In this document: one piece after another, positions 32,038 to 42,642 of the stretch | Position numbering within the stretch: the stretch's first letter is position 1 | How the letters are laid out: each line of letters begins with the position of its first letter | Assembly: GCF_002933855.1 (NCBI RefSeq) | Contig: NZ_BFAQ01000020.1 | Coordinates: 124,001 to 188,000, forward strand | Direction: 5' to 3' | DNA: 64,000 nucleotides | Origin: Vibrio penaeicida | GTDB taxonomy: Bacteria > Pseudomonadota > Gammaproteobacteria > Enterobacterales > Vibrionaceae | The notes under the pieces: generated by a model | Databases searched by the model: none | The model's input: the letters and a program-made list of their open reading frames with translations, nothing else | Told to the model about the DNA's origin: nothing | Program-made: the position numbers and the translations under genes

Positions 32038-32370
32038 TTACAGAGATTTCAGTGTACCCTTTGGCAGCACTGCTGTAACAAAGTCTTTCTTAATAGTAAC
32101 TTCGTTGTTGTCGTTCAATGCAATCGCAATGTAGTCGTTGTCTTCAGAGATTTTTGCAATCTTACCAACAAGACCACCATTGGTTAGCACTTCATCACCT
32201 TTCTGCATTCCTGCCATTAGGTTTTTGTGCTCTTTTGAGCGCTTAGCTTGTGGGCGGTAAATCATGAAGTAAAAAATAACCGCAAACATACCCAACATGA
32301 TGATCATTTCAAAACCACCACCTTGTGGAGCACCTTCACCCGCGGCGTGTGCAACAGAAATCAAACTCAT
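32038..32370 (-). CDS. yajC: Preprotein translocase accessory subunit YajC
   Basis: 110 residues: a single N-terminal membrane helix (about 20-38, with IIMLGMFAVIFYFMIYRPQ) and a small cytoplasmic beta domain. It binds SecDF. Between tgt and secD as in E. coli. Confidence 0.97.
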   Translation of the reverse strand: MSLISVAHAAGEGAPQGGGFEMIIMLGMFAVIFYFMIYRPQAKRSKEHKNLMAGMQKGDEVLTNGGLVGKIAKISEDNDYIAIALNDNNEVTIKKDFVTAVLPKGTLKSL

Positions 32371-32458
32371 TGAGAAACATCCTCTATATTATTTTATTTA
32401 GTAGTCAATAAATTGGGACGTATTGCCCGACTTTCAAGAGCCAGGCAATAACGCACAA

Positions 32459-33831
<1,373 letters not shown>

Positions 33832-34884
33832 TTAGCCCCGCTTTTTGGTGATAAACATGGCATCACCATAACTAAAGAAGCGGTACTGTTCTTGAACAGC
33901 ATGTTCGTATGCTCTCATCACATTATCGTAACCCGCAAATGCGCTGACTAACATGATGAGTGTTGATTCAGGTAGATGGAAGTTGGTAATCAAGCAATCA
34001 ACCAATTGATATTCGTAACCTGGATAGATAAAGATTTCGGTGTCACCAAAAAATGGTTCAAATTCAACACCTTTCTTTTTTGCCTCTTGAGCCGCGCTCT
34101 CTAATGAACGTACCGACGTCGTACCAACAGCGATAACCCGACCACCGCGCTTTTTAGTTGCTGCGATTGCGTCAACCACATCTTGAGGAACTTCGACATA
34201 TTCTGCATGCATGTGGTGATCGTTGATATTATCAACCCGCACTGGCTGAAAAGTACCCGCTCCTACATGCAAAGTAACGTAAGCAAATTCGACACCTTTA
34301 CCTTTTATTTGTTCCAACAGTGCTTCATCAAAATGCAAGCCTGCCGTAGGTGCTGCTACCGCTCCTGGTTTTTCGTTATATACCGTTTGATAGCGTTCTT
34401 TGTCGGTGTCTTCATCAGGGCGATCAATATAAGGCGGAAGTGGCATGTGCCCAATATCATTAAGAATATCTAAGACGTTCTTGTCTGACTTAAATTTGAT
34501 CTCAAATAGTGCATCGTGGCGCGCAACCATTTCAGCAAGATATTCATCATTTTCACCGAGGAAAAGCTCTGTTCCCGGCTTAGGCGGCTTCGAGCAGCGA
34601 ACATGAGCCAAAATAGTATGCTCATCTAATACTCGCTCAACTAAAGCTTCTAACTTGCCACCAGAAGCTTTGCGACCAAACATACGAGCAGGAATAACGC
34701 GTGTGTTATTGAATACCAGTAGATCGCCAGGTTGTACCTGTTCTAGAACATCTTTGAAGGTACCATCGATTAACGCTCCGCTGTCGCCTTCAAGTTGAAG
34801 TAGTCTGCTAGCAGTACGTTCAGGTTGTGGGTAACGAGCGATCAGCTCATCAGGAAGCTCAAAATGAAAATCGGATACTTGCAT
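33832..34884 (-). CDS. queA: S-adenosylmethionine:tRNA ribosyltransferase-isomerase
   Basis: 350 residues. N-terminal [16 protein letters not shown] and the family motif [14 protein letters not shown], plus [12 protein letters not shown] near the C-terminus. It adds the epoxycyclopentanediol ring to preQ1-tRNA, the step after Tgt. First gene of the queA-tgt-yajC-secDF group. Confidence 0.98.
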   Translation of the reverse strand: MQVSDFHFELPDELIARYPQPERTASRLLQLEGDSGALIDGTFKDVLEQVQPGDLLVFNNTRVIPARMFGRKASGGKLEALVERVLDEHTILAHVRCSKPPKPGTELFLGENDEYLAEMVARHDALFEIKFKSDKNVLDILNDIGHMPLPPYIDRPDEDTDKERYQTVYNEKPGAVAAPTAGLHFDEALLEQIKGKGVEFAYVTLHVGAGTFQPVRVDNINDHHMHAEYVEVPQDVVDAIAATKKRGGRVIAVGTTSVRSLESAAQEAKKKGVEFEPFFGDTEIFIYPGYEYQLVDCLITNFHLPESTLIMLVSAFAGYDNVMRAYEHAVQEQYRFFSYGDAMFITKKRG

Positions 34885-35039
34885 TGCTATTGGTCTTTAT
34901 AAAAATGACTGAGAATTACGCAGGGGAAGTAGTATAGGCGTCACATAGTCAATAGCAAGTATTGATGATGGCTTTATTGTAAACGGGCGTATCGACTTGG
35001 TTGTGGAAAATTCCTCGAACACTTGAGCATTGTAATGAT

Positions 35040-35072
35040 AAAGAGCACCATTCCTAAAAACAGTGCTCTTTA
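35040..35072 (-). terminator. Terminator of the serine protease gene
   Basis: Arms AAAGAGCAC (35040-35048) and GTGCTCTTT (35063-35071). On the minus strand it ends in CTTT followed by a short AT-rich tract. It lies a few bases after the protease stop. Confidence 0.75.
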
Positions 35073-35076
35073 ATGC

Positions 35077-36252
35077 CTACTTTCGCCTCAACCAACCCAA
35101 CATTCCCAACATAAATAGGAAGAACAAATTTGGTGATGAGGCACCGTCTGGTGCAACGAAATTACAATTAGCCGTAGATATACTGTTGTTACACTGCGCG
35201 TCTTTTTTTGCTTGCTCTTCCGCTTCAATCACTATATTCGGCTTAGTGACAGCGCTACTAGGCAGTGTTGTGGAGCTAACATAGCCATAAATCCAAGAGT
35301 AATAAGTACTGACTTTTGAATAGAAAGCGGGCTTGGTTAATGAACCACAGGTGGGCGAAACCAAAGGACCACCACTCACAATCCCTACTTGAACATCGGT
35401 AGCATCCGCGGCTTTTGCCATCAATGGACCACCACTATCCCCCTTACAAGTATCATTGCCGTAAACGGTTCCTGTCGCCTCATCGAGTACATATTTTTCA
35501 GTCGGTAATGTACAAATTTTAGATTGATTAGCCCCCGACTCTAGAAGAACAGGTAGCCCTTCAATGGAATTTAATCGAACAAAGCAATCAGCAGTTGGGT
35601 AGAAAGCAAGTTGAGTAGTAAGCAATTCGTCGGTTTTCTTGGTAGCTGCTGGATCAGTAAATCCCCAGCCAAAGGCATCCACATTACTCGGTCGATTGTT
35701 ATTCCCAACACTACCTGTATCTGTCTGAGCATCATACCATTCGGTATTGAGTCGATTTTCGATCTCTGACATCACGGTCGGTGAGGCAAGTGTCACTGGT
35801 GTAACGTCAGTTATGGGAAGCTGTAAGCGAATCAAAGCCACATCGTTATCTAGAGCCAGACGCTCCACAATTGATGAACCATCGGCTTTAACAATGATTT
35901 TTGCTCTATCGCTATAACTTGGATGTACAACAACATGACTTGCCATATAGAAGTCGCGAGTGGCAGCACCTTTAAGAGATTTAGATCGCGCAGTTATTGT
36001 TAAATTGCTTGGGTGAGTAACCTTATACAGCCCATTGTCTAGTGGAAAAACAACGCAGTGCGCTGCCGTAAGTACCCAGTGTGGAGCTAAAAGTGTTCCT
36101 CCACAAAATGGAAATTCAGCCATATCGCTTGAACGAATCGAAACCCGGTTTCCAGACGTAAGATCAGTAACCGTTTTTCCTTCAACAATCGCTGATGCAT
36201 TGGTACTACAGAGCCCAACCGCAATTGCCATACCCACCAGTATTTTCTTCAT
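35077..36252 (-). CDS. Secreted trypsin-like serine protease with GlyGly-CTERM-like tail
   Basis: 391 residues from the ATG giving MKKILVGMAIAVGL. Signal peptide ends ASA at residue 21. S1 family catalytic triad His65 (LTAAHC), Asp137 (NDVALIRL) and Ser273 (CKGDSGGPL). Asp267, six residues before the serine, predicts cleavage after Arg or Lys. The C-terminus has a hydrophobic helix followed by LRRK, the layout of rhombosortase-processed GlyGly-CTERM proteins exported by type II secretion in Vibrio (as in VesB-type proteases), although the GG pair itself is not obvious. The mature protein would start with IVEG, so no separate propeptide is visible. Monocistronic. Confidence 0.9.
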   Translation of the reverse strand: MKKILVGMAIAVGLCSTNASAIVEGKTVTDLTSGNRVSIRSSDMAEFPFCGGTLLAPHWVLTAAHCVVFPLDNGLYKVTHPSNLTITARSKSLKGAATRDFYMASHVVVHPSYSDRAKIIVKADGSSIVERLALDNDVALIRLQLPITDVTPVTLASPTVMSEIENRLNTEWYDAQTDTGSVGNNNRPSNVDAFGWGFTDPAATKKTDELLTTQLAFYPTADCFVRLNSIEGLPVLLESGANQSKICTLPTEKYVLDEATGTVYGNDTCKGDSGGPLMAKAADATDVQVGIVSGGPLVSPTCGSLTKPAFYSKVSTYYSWIYGYVSSTTLPSSAVTKPNIVIEAEEQAKKDAQCNNSISTANCNFVAPDGASSPNLFFLFMLGMLGWLRRK

Positions 36253-36568
36253 AACTTTGCCTTGATATATCAAACTGCGCACAGTGTGAAAGAATCAAAA
36301 AGCACAAAGAACCACCAGCCTAGACTTATGCGAGATGGCACATATAAATATTTGTTTCTGAAACGAAATGATTTCATGAAAAAACAATTCGACTCGCAAA
36401 ACAGATAAAAACCCTCTCAAACTATGAGGGGAAATTTTAAACATGAAGCTTAAGATACGCTTGGCTACTACTTTTCGTGAATTAAGCCAAAATAGCGATT
36501 TACATCCCAGTTAATATGCAGATAACTACCTATATTGAAAGTAGGATGACAATAAGCAGGAGGTCGAG
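36253..36568. other. Divergent region between the protease and CBS-protein genes
   Basis: 316 bases holding both promoters. It contains TTTCATGAAA at about 36373 and a hairpin with T-run on the minus strand near 36406-36431 (ACCCTC / GAGGGG arms), which does not match the end of any gene I recognise. Confidence 0.45.
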
Positions 36569-37012
36569 ATGATCAAGATTGAAGATATGATGACTCGCAG
36601 CCCTCATACTCTTTTGCGGTCTCATTCACTACAAGACGCCAAGAACCTTATGGCAGAGCATGACATTCGTCATGTACCCATCATTGACACCGATTCAAAA
36701 CTTCTGGGTGTCATTTCTCAACGAGATATATTAGCAACTCAAGAATCAGTACTCACCAAAGAGGCGCAAGCTGGCTCTTTCACTCTCGCCACGCCAATAG
36801 ACAAAATAATGATTTCAAAAGTCATTGCTGTGTCACCAAAAGCGGGGCTAAGAGAAAGCGCGATATATATGCAAAAGCATAAAATTGGATGCCTGCCTGT
36901 TGTTGAGTATGGTAAGTTAGTTGGCATTATTACGGATACAGATTTTGTTGGTATCGCCATTAACCTACTTGAAATAGAAGAAGATACGGAACCCGCAAAG
37001 GCTGATTTTTGA
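36569..37012 (+). CDS. Two-CBS-domain protein
   Basis: 147 residues made of two CBS domains (about 1-60 and 78-140, with MTRSPHTLL, VISQRDIL, MISKVIAVSP and IITDTDFVGIA). Such stand-alone pairs bind adenine nucleotides and act as sensors, but the partner is unknown. A strong ribosome site AGGAGG lies just before the ATG. It precedes a PadR regulator with a 198-base gap. Confidence 0.88.
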   Translation: MIKIEDMMTRSPHTLLRSHSLQDAKNLMAEHDIRHVPIIDTDSKLLGVISQRDILATQESVLTKEAQAGSFTLATPIDKIMISKVIAVSPKAGLRESAIYMQKHKIGCLPVVEYGKLVGIITDTDFVGIAINLLEIEEDTEPAKADF

Positions 37013-37210
37013 TTTCATTCTCAATACGAGCCAAGGTCCGTGATTGGGTCCGAAGTTGAATTGAAAGCGTATAAGCGCGCTGCTTTTTAAAAGAAGTGCG
37101 CGCCCTTTTCGTCTTAGTATTAAGATAAACCATTAAACTCACTCCCATAGTTTCACATTAATATTTCACTAGTGTTATATTTAATTAATGATTCATGGAT
37201 TCAAAATACG

Positions 37211-37759
37211 ATGCTATCAAATACTGAACTAATGCTACTTCACCTCCTCCATCAAGATGGAAACATGTCGGGTTACGACATTAATCGCTTGGTTGAACAA
37301 CGGGGTTTTCGTGAATGGGCTGAGATTGGCATGACATCTATTTATGTCAGCCTAAACAAACTCGCCAAAAAGGAACTTGTTAGAGCTGAGCTGGATACAA
37401 CGAAGAAAGGAAAAGGTCCCACACCTAAAAAATATTTTTTGCTTCCTGCGGGAATAAGTCACCTTAAACAAGAAGTAGAAAATGGGATTCAGGCACTCCG
37501 GTTAAAAGACTCTCGTTTTCGCCTATGTATTTCAGCTATTTCGATTCTTAACAGGGAAGAACAAAAGGTGCTGTTTAAAGAAAGGGCTATCGCACTCAAA
37601 AATCGAAGACATGGACTAAAACACACGACATACATAGCTCAAGGGGGAGAAGAACTTCCCCAAAACGTGCGCTGGCTGTTCCAATATTCATTCGACGCCC
37701 TTCAAATGGAAGTCAACTTTGCAAATAGCGTACTGAAGGATTTATCAACGGATAGTTAA
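37211..37759 (+). CDS. PadR-family transcriptional regulator
   Basis: 182 residues from the ATG at MLSNTELMLLHLLHQ; an upstream in-frame GTG would add 13 residues. N-terminal winged helix of the PadR type (about 1-75: GNMSGYDINRLVEQ, TSIYVSLNKLAKKELV), then a helical C-terminal dimerisation part. PadR proteins usually repress neighbouring genes in response to a small ligand. The next gene starts 10 bases later on the same strand, so both are probably one operon. Confidence 0.85.
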   Translation: MLSNTELMLLHLLHQDGNMSGYDINRLVEQRGFREWAEIGMTSIYVSLNKLAKKELVRAELDTTKKGKGPTPKKYFLLPAGISHLKQEVENGIQALRLKDSRFRLCISAISILNREEQKVLFKERAIALKNRRHGLKHTTYIAQGGEELPQNVRWLFQYSFDALQMEVNFANSVLKDLSTDS

Positions 37760-37769
37760 AGGAACGCTT

Positions 37770-38759
37770 ATGACTCACGTAATTCAACCTTTTGATATTT
37801 TCAACGGCGTACACTGCGAAACAAACACCACTGGATGCTTGCTCAAACAAGCGGGCATTGAACTTTCTGAACCCATGCTTTTTGGCTTAGGCGAAGGGCT
37901 AGGGTTTGTTTATTGGAATATGAAAGGCATGGGATTCCCTTTCATCGGGGGGCGGCTAAAGCCAGGAGAGATTACCCGTAACCTCGCAAAAAACTTACCG
38001 TTAGAGGTTGAATTCAAAGAGACAAGCTCCGTCAAAAAGGCGTGGAGAAACGTAAAAGAAGCCTTAGACAATGGTATCGCCGTTGGCTTGCAACTGGACT
38101 GTTACCATCTTGAATATTTTGGTGCAAAGGTACATTTTGCTGGACACTTTGCTGCGATGTATGGCTATGACGATGAATTTGCTTACTTGGTTGATACCTC
38201 CCCTTCACATGGTCTGGTCAAATCTAAGCTAAACAATCTTGCTATGGCTAGAAATGAAAAAGGTCCGATGGCGGCCAAAAATTTGATGTACACCATTCAA
38301 CCTCCAAAAAAACCGTTTGATTTGAATCACGCCCTAAAAACGTCCATTACAAATAACGCACGTCAGCACATAAACCCTCCAATAAAAAATCTTGGCTACA
38401 AAGGGATTTTAAAAACCAGCCAAGAACTGAAATCATGGTTCAAACAGAGTAAGAACCTAGAATATGAATTTACAACCACAGCGATGATTATGGAAAAAGC
38501 GGGAACAGGCGGTGCCCTATTTCGCAATATGTATCGAGACTTTTTGGAAGAAGCTTACTCAATCTTGGGAGCACCAGAGCTTAATCAAGCAAAGAAGATA
38601 TTTGAAGGGGTTGCGAAAGATTGGACGCATGTTGCCCAGTGTATTCATGAAGCAGGGGAAAATTTCGATGAAGTACGCTTACTCGAAGCTTGTGAACTTC
38701 TAGAAAGCTTATCAGAAAAAGAATTCAAAGCGATGAGTCTACTGGCGGGCCAAAAATAA
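37770..38759 (+). CDS. BtrH N-terminal domain / DUF4872-like protein
   Basis: 329 residues. The N-terminal part has the papain-like BtrH layout: Cys16 in GVHCETNTTGCLL, the glycine-rich FGLGEGLGFVYWN, His126 in HFAGHFAAMYGYDD and Asp142 in LVDTSP form a possible Cys-His-Asp triad. In butirosin synthesis, BtrH transfers an acyl group from a carrier protein to the antibiotic. The C-terminal half resembles the DUF4872 helical region. The real substrate here is unknown, and no antibiotic genes are nearby. It is co-transcribed with the PadR gene. Family recognition is by motif order, and I am fairly but not fully sure. Confidence 0.75.
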   Translation: MTHVIQPFDIFNGVHCETNTTGCLLKQAGIELSEPMLFGLGEGLGFVYWNMKGMGFPFIGGRLKPGEITRNLAKNLPLEVEFKETSSVKKAWRNVKEALDNGIAVGLQLDCYHLEYFGAKVHFAGHFAAMYGYDDEFAYLVDTSPSHGLVKSKLNNLAMARNEKGPMAAKNLMYTIQPPKKPFDLNHALKTSITNNARQHINPPIKNLGYKGILKTSQELKSWFKQSKNLEYEFTTTAMIMEKAGTGGALFRNMYRDFLEEAYSILGAPELNQAKKIFEGVAKDWTHVAQCIHEAGENFDEVRLLEACELLESLSEKEFKAMSLLAGQK

Positions 38760-38825
38760 ACAAAACTATATACCCAAGTAACCTCTAAGAATATGTGCAG
38801 CAAACAAACCATGCTGCACGGTCAA

Positions 38826-39731
38826 TCACAAGAGCTCTGAAACCAAATCGGCTAATTTATGGAAGCTTTCAAGCCGTGAGGAGCTCGGTCGCCAAACTAA
38901 CCCGATATCTCGATATGCATGCTGACCTGGCGGTTCGATCACTACCAAGTTTTGGTTTTCCAGCAACCCATGCTCTATCGCCATTTGGGGAATAAAAGTC
39001 GTCCCAAGTCCATTTGCCACCATTTGAACGAGCGTATGAAGGCTAGTTGCCGTAAATGGGTTAATTTTTTCTTTTTTGGTTAGCTTACAAGCAGAAACAG
39101 CGTGTTCGGTTAAGCAATGCTCATTCTCTAAAAGAAAAACAAACTCATCGGGTAAGTCGTCGTAGCGAATCGGCACTCGAATCGTGCTGGCATGGTTTGC
39201 ACTGATCACCATTCTAAATGGATCCTGCCCAACAATTTTGCTGTCCATACCGCCAATATCGACAGGCAAAGCCAAAATCAATATATCTAATTCACCATGA
39301 CGAAGTGCAGCCAATAAATTAGTGGTTGTATCCTCTCTAAGTAACAAGTTGAGATTTGGAAAACGCTGATTCACCTCTTGAACTAGGTCGCTCAGTAGAA
39401 ATGGAGCGATCGTCGGGATACAGCCTACCCTAAGCTGCCCTTGCATTGATTCCCCCTGGCATAAGCTACCTAACTCAACAAGATCTTGCCCTTTAGCTAA
39501 CAGCTCTCGCCCTTGCTGCACAACCTTGTCCCCAACAGGAGTAAAGACTAATGGGCTCTTCTTGTCTTTTTTCTCGTACAAGGGGCATCCAATCAATTCC
39601 TCTAGATTTTGAATGCCTTTACTCAGCGTTGATTGGCTAACAAAACACTTCTCTGCCGCATCACCGAAATGGCGAGTTTCAAATAAAGTAATGAGGTAAT
39701 GCAGCTGCTTTAAACTTGGCCACTTATTCAT
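38826..39731 (-). CDS. oxyR: Hydrogen peroxide sensor/regulator OxyR
   Basis: 301 residues, LysR family. HTH at about 21-60 (CFVSQSTLSKGIQNLEEL). The redox pair Cys206 and Cys215 is nine residues apart in HCLTEHAVSAC, matching E. coli Cys199/Cys208. Oxidation to a disulfide switches it to the activating form. Divergent from a peroxiredoxin gene, an expected target. Confidence 0.92.
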   Translation of the reverse strand: MNKWPSLKQLHYLITLFETRHFGDAAEKCFVSQSTLSKGIQNLEELIGCPLYEKKDKKSPLVFTPVGDKVVQQGRELLAKGQDLVELGSLCQGESMQGQLRVGCIPTIAPFLLSDLVQEVNQRFPNLNLLLREDTTTNLLAALRHGELDILILALPVDIGGMDSKIVGQDPFRMVISANHASTIRVPIRYDDLPDEFVFLLENEHCLTEHAVSACKLTKKEKINPFTATSLHTLVQMVANGLGTTFIPQMAIEHGLLENQNLVVIEPPGQHAYRDIGLVWRPSSSRLESFHKLADLVSELL

Positions 39732-39846
39732 ATGATATTTTTACAATTTTGTGAGACTTTTATGAACTGATTGCAGAATGAGCTCATCGCTTTTTTCGAT
39801 TAACTTAATCTATTAATTTCGCTTTTTTCTATCCTACTTTATGTAC

Positions 39847-39852
39847 TATAGT
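39847..39852 (+). promoter_or_regulatory. Candidate -10 box of the peroxiredoxin promoter
   Basis: TATAGT at 39847-39852 in the 187-base gap between oxyR and the peroxiredoxin gene. OxyR should bind here, but I could not fit its four-ATAG-element spacing with confidence. Confidence 0.4.
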
Positions 39853-39918
39853 TTGTCTCGTTGAAACAGGAAGCCAATTCACAATGGTTGGCAATAACTC
39901 TATTTTAGGAGCAAAAAA

Positions 39919-40527
39919 ATGGTACTAGTAGGTCGTCAAGCCCCTGACTTTACTGCTGCAGCAGTTCTAGGCAACGGTGAAATCGTTGAAAACTTCAACT
40001 TTGCAGAATTCACTAAAGGTAAGAAAGCGGTAATTTTCTTCTACCCTCTAGACTTCACATTCGTTTGTCCTTCTGAGCTAATCGCTTTTGATAACCGCCT
40101 GGAAGATTTCCAAGCGAAAGGCGTTGAAGTAATCGGTGTTTCTATCGATTCTCAGTTTTCTCACAACGCATGGCGTAACACTGCTATCGAAGATGGCGGT
40201 ATCGGTCAAGTAAAATACCCTCTAGTTGCTGACGTTAAGCACGAGATCTGCAAAGCATACGACGTTGAGCACCCAGAAGCTGGTGTTGCTTTCCGTGGTT
40301 CATTCCTAATCGATGCTGACGGTCTTGTACGTCACCAAGTAGTTAACGATCTTCCACTAGGTCGTAACATCGACGAAATGCTACGCATGGTAGACGCACT
40401 AAACTTCCACGAGAAGAATGGTGAAGTTTGTCCTGCACAATGGGAAGAAGGTAAATCAGGTATGGACGCATCTCCAAAAGGTGTTGCAGCATTCCTATCT
40501 GAGCACGCTGACGACCTAAGCAAGTAA
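39919..40527 (+). CDS. Typical 2-Cys peroxiredoxin (AhpC/PrxA type)
   Basis: 202 residues. Peroxidatic Cys50 in FTFVCPSE and the resolving Cys in GEVCPAQW near the C-terminus. It reduces H2O2 and organic peroxides, using a thioredoxin or AhpF-like donor. Ribosome site TAGGAG just upstream. Divergent from oxyR, the same arrangement as oxyR-prxA in Vibrio cholerae. Base usage is very regular, as in highly expressed genes. Confidence 0.95.
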   Translation: MVLVGRQAPDFTAAAVLGNGEIVENFNFAEFTKGKKAVIFFYPLDFTFVCPSELIAFDNRLEDFQAKGVEVIGVSIDSQFSHNAWRNTAIEDGGIGQVKYPLVADVKHEICKAYDVEHPEAGVAFRGSFLIDADGLVRHQVVNDLPLGRNIDEMLRMVDALNFHEKNGEVCPAQWEEGKSGMDASPKGVAAFLSEHADDLSK

Positions 40528-40620
40528 TAACCACTTAACTCTCACCAAGCTCAACGGTGAGTGTGGCTGAATTAGATAGCAAATAGCACGCAGCCAAGAT
40601 TAAGTCGTAGTTAGCCTTAG

Positions 40621-40656
40621 AAAGCCCGAAGATGATTCTTCGGGCTTTTCTTTTTT
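40621..40656 (+). terminator. Rho-independent terminator of the peroxiredoxin gene
   Basis: Stem AAAGCCCGAAGA / TCTTCGGGCTTT, loop TGAT, followed by TCTTTTTT. Confidence 0.93.
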
Positions 40657-40743
40657 CTGTGCCTGAGTATTACCTCACATACTGAAGTACTTAACTTGTC
40701 TATTCTGAACGGACTATTTCTGACTTGGAAAGCAAAACTGTCA

Positions 40744-41481
40744 ATGAGTTATCAACTTGAAGTGTGCGTCGACAACCTAGAATCTTTACTTAATGCCATC
40801 GAAGGAGGAGCGACACGAATAGAGCTATGCTCGTCACTCTCTCTAGGTGGGCTAACTCCCAGCCTAGGCTTAATGAAGCAAGCCTCTCGTCTATCCAGTA
40901 TTCCTATCTATGCCATGATCCGCCCAAGACAGGGGGATTTTCTCTTCGACGAAAATGATGTCGAGTCCATGCTTGAAGATATCGAAGCGGTAAAAGAAGC
41001 CGGATTAGATGGCATTGTGATCGGTGCATTAACTCCCGATGGACAAGTTGATAAGAATATCTGCCAACAACTCATTGCTGCTGCAGATCGGATGGGCGTA
41101 ACTTTTCACCGTGCAATCGATCAGTGTTGCGATGTAATTCAAGCACTTCAAGATATTCAGGAGTTAGGGTGTGAGCGCATCTTAACATCTGGTCAGGCAA
41201 GCAATGCACTCTCAGGTGTCAGTACAATAAAGCTAATGAAAGAACACGTTGGGGATTCAATTAACATCATGGTTGGCGCTGGTGTAACTCCTTCAAACGT
41301 AACCCAGATTGTGACGGAAACAGGGGTGACCGAAGTGCACTTATCCGGCAAGACAACTCGTCCAACTCACATGCTTTATGTGTCTGAACAAGCAAAAATG
41401 AGCAGTGCCGATATCGACGACTTTTCGATTCCAGTTACCGATGTGGAAACCATTCGCTCTGTAGCTCAGCAACTTAAATAA
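40744..41481 (+). CDS. cutC: Copper homeostasis protein CutC
   Basis: 245 residues from the ATG giving MSYQLEVCVDNLES. Close in length to E. coli CutC (248). TIM-barrel protein with RIELCSSLSLGGLTPS, MIRPRQGDFLF and TFHRAIDQC. Members bind copper and were linked to copper tolerance, but the exact role is unsettled. An in-frame start 16 codons earlier is less likely. Confidence 0.93.
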   Translation: MSYQLEVCVDNLESLLNAIEGGATRIELCSSLSLGGLTPSLGLMKQASRLSSIPIYAMIRPRQGDFLFDENDVESMLEDIEAVKEAGLDGIVIGALTPDGQVDKNICQQLIAAADRMGVTFHRAIDQCCDVIQALQDIQELGCERILTSGQASNALSGVSTIKLMKEHVGDSINIMVGAGVTPSNVTQIVTETGVTEVHLSGKTTRPTHMLYVSEQAKMSSADIDDFSIPVTDVETIRSVAQQLK

Positions 41482-41553
41482 AGCTGAACTTTCGAAAACT
41501 AACTTCTCTGGTAATATTGAACCTTAAAACGTTTTCTGGAAGTTATACTGCTC

Positions 41554-42477
41554 ATGGCAAAGGATTTGTTTGCAACATTGGATTTAAACCTATTGAGGAC
41601 TTTTTTGGTTCTTTCTCAAGAACTCAATATGCGTAAAGCCTCGGAGCGTTTATTCGTTTCTCAGCCTGCAATCAGCCAAGCTTTACAAAGACTAAGAAAC
41701 CACTTTGGTGACGAGCTCTTCGTAAAAAGCCGAAATGGTATGAAAGCCACCAGTTTTGCAGAAGAATTGGCTGAAAGAATCGTTCCACACCTCGATGGGC
41801 TCGCCAGTGCTCTCAATCACTCAAATGAATTTAACCCTGCTGAGATTACGCACACCATAAAAATTGCCATTTCTTCTCAAGTCATGTTTTCTGTTGCTGG
41901 CAAGCTATTTCGAAAGCTCAATGAAGAAGCCCCTAATGCGAAACTAGAAATTGTCAGTTGGACGAAAACCACCTCTCAAGACATAGAGAACGGTGAAATA
42001 GCATTTGGCGTAAACTATGCGGATATCCGAACTTCGAAAGTCGTACAAAATCGACACTTATCAGAAACAAAAAGTGTTCTATTAGTAAGAAAAGAGCACC
42101 CTATACAAACGGAAGTCATTACCCCTAAAGAAGCCGTACAATATCCCATAGCTTCACTAATCATCCCTGAAATTAGCGAACAAGAGGCCATCTCCACAAA
42201 TATTATGAAAGAGTTGGGATTAAAAGCAGAAATAGGATTTCGGACTGAATTTCTTTTTGCTTTGATCGATGTTGTCAGGAACAGCAACATGATTTTCCCT
42301 TCATTATCCACGTTTCCCGTGGAAGAGCACCCTTACCTTCGCCGAGTCGAAATCGACATTCAGGATAAGTACAAATATGGCTTCCCGCTCCATTCATATT
42401 TCCACTTGAAAAACCGCAATAGCCCGACAATAGATTGGCTTCATTTATCTCTTAAAGATTTATTAATCAACAATTAA
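41554..42477 (+). CDS. LysR-family transcriptional regulator
   Basis: 307 residues. HTH near residues 8-65 (FLVLSQELNMRKASERLFVSQ in part, AISQALQRLRNHFG), then an effector domain. Follows cutC by 72 bases and precedes a small surface protein gene by 165 bases, all on the plus strand. I cannot assign a target or effector. Confidence 0.85.
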   Translation: MAKDLFATLDLNLLRTFLVLSQELNMRKASERLFVSQPAISQALQRLRNHFGDELFVKSRNGMKATSFAEELAERIVPHLDGLASALNHSNEFNPAEITHTIKIAISSQVMFSVAGKLFRKLNEEAPNAKLEIVSWTKTTSQDIENGEIAFGVNYADIRTSKVVQNRHLSETKSVLLVRKEHPIQTEVITPKEAVQYPIASLIIPEISEQEAISTNIMKELGLKAEIGFRTEFLFALIDVVRNSNMIFPSLSTFPVEEHPYLRRVEIDIQDKYKYGFPLHSYFHLKNRNSPTIDWLHLSLKDLLINN

Positions 42478-42642
42478 ATACAACTAGATAATAATCAATA
42501 CTTATAATCAAGATAACAATAACTGTTTAGAACCTAAGCAAATAACTCCTTAAGATTCAGCTCATAGGAAAGACAACGGCAAAAAAAGCCGATTAAGCAG
42601 GACGCTGATTACTTTTCACATGAATTTTAAGAGAGTTACATT

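Noticed and set aside
36960..37148. 62-residue minus-strand open frame, rich in Arg and Lys
   Set aside because: It overlaps the 3' end of the CBS gene, has no clear ribosome site and looks like no family I know. Kept out as a probable chance frame.
39790..39830. OxyR binding site before the peroxiredoxin gene
   Set aside because: CTAT words are present, but their 19-base spacing does not match the known four-element OxyR site, so I do not claim it.
40538..40562. Hairpin CTCACC / GGTGAG after the peroxiredoxin stop
   Set aside because: No T-run follows. The stronger terminator at 40621-40656 explains transcript ending.
42568..42590. CGGC-A7-GCCG hairpin between the LysR and YadA-anchor genes
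   Set aside because: Four-base stem only, with no T-run. Too weak to call a terminator.
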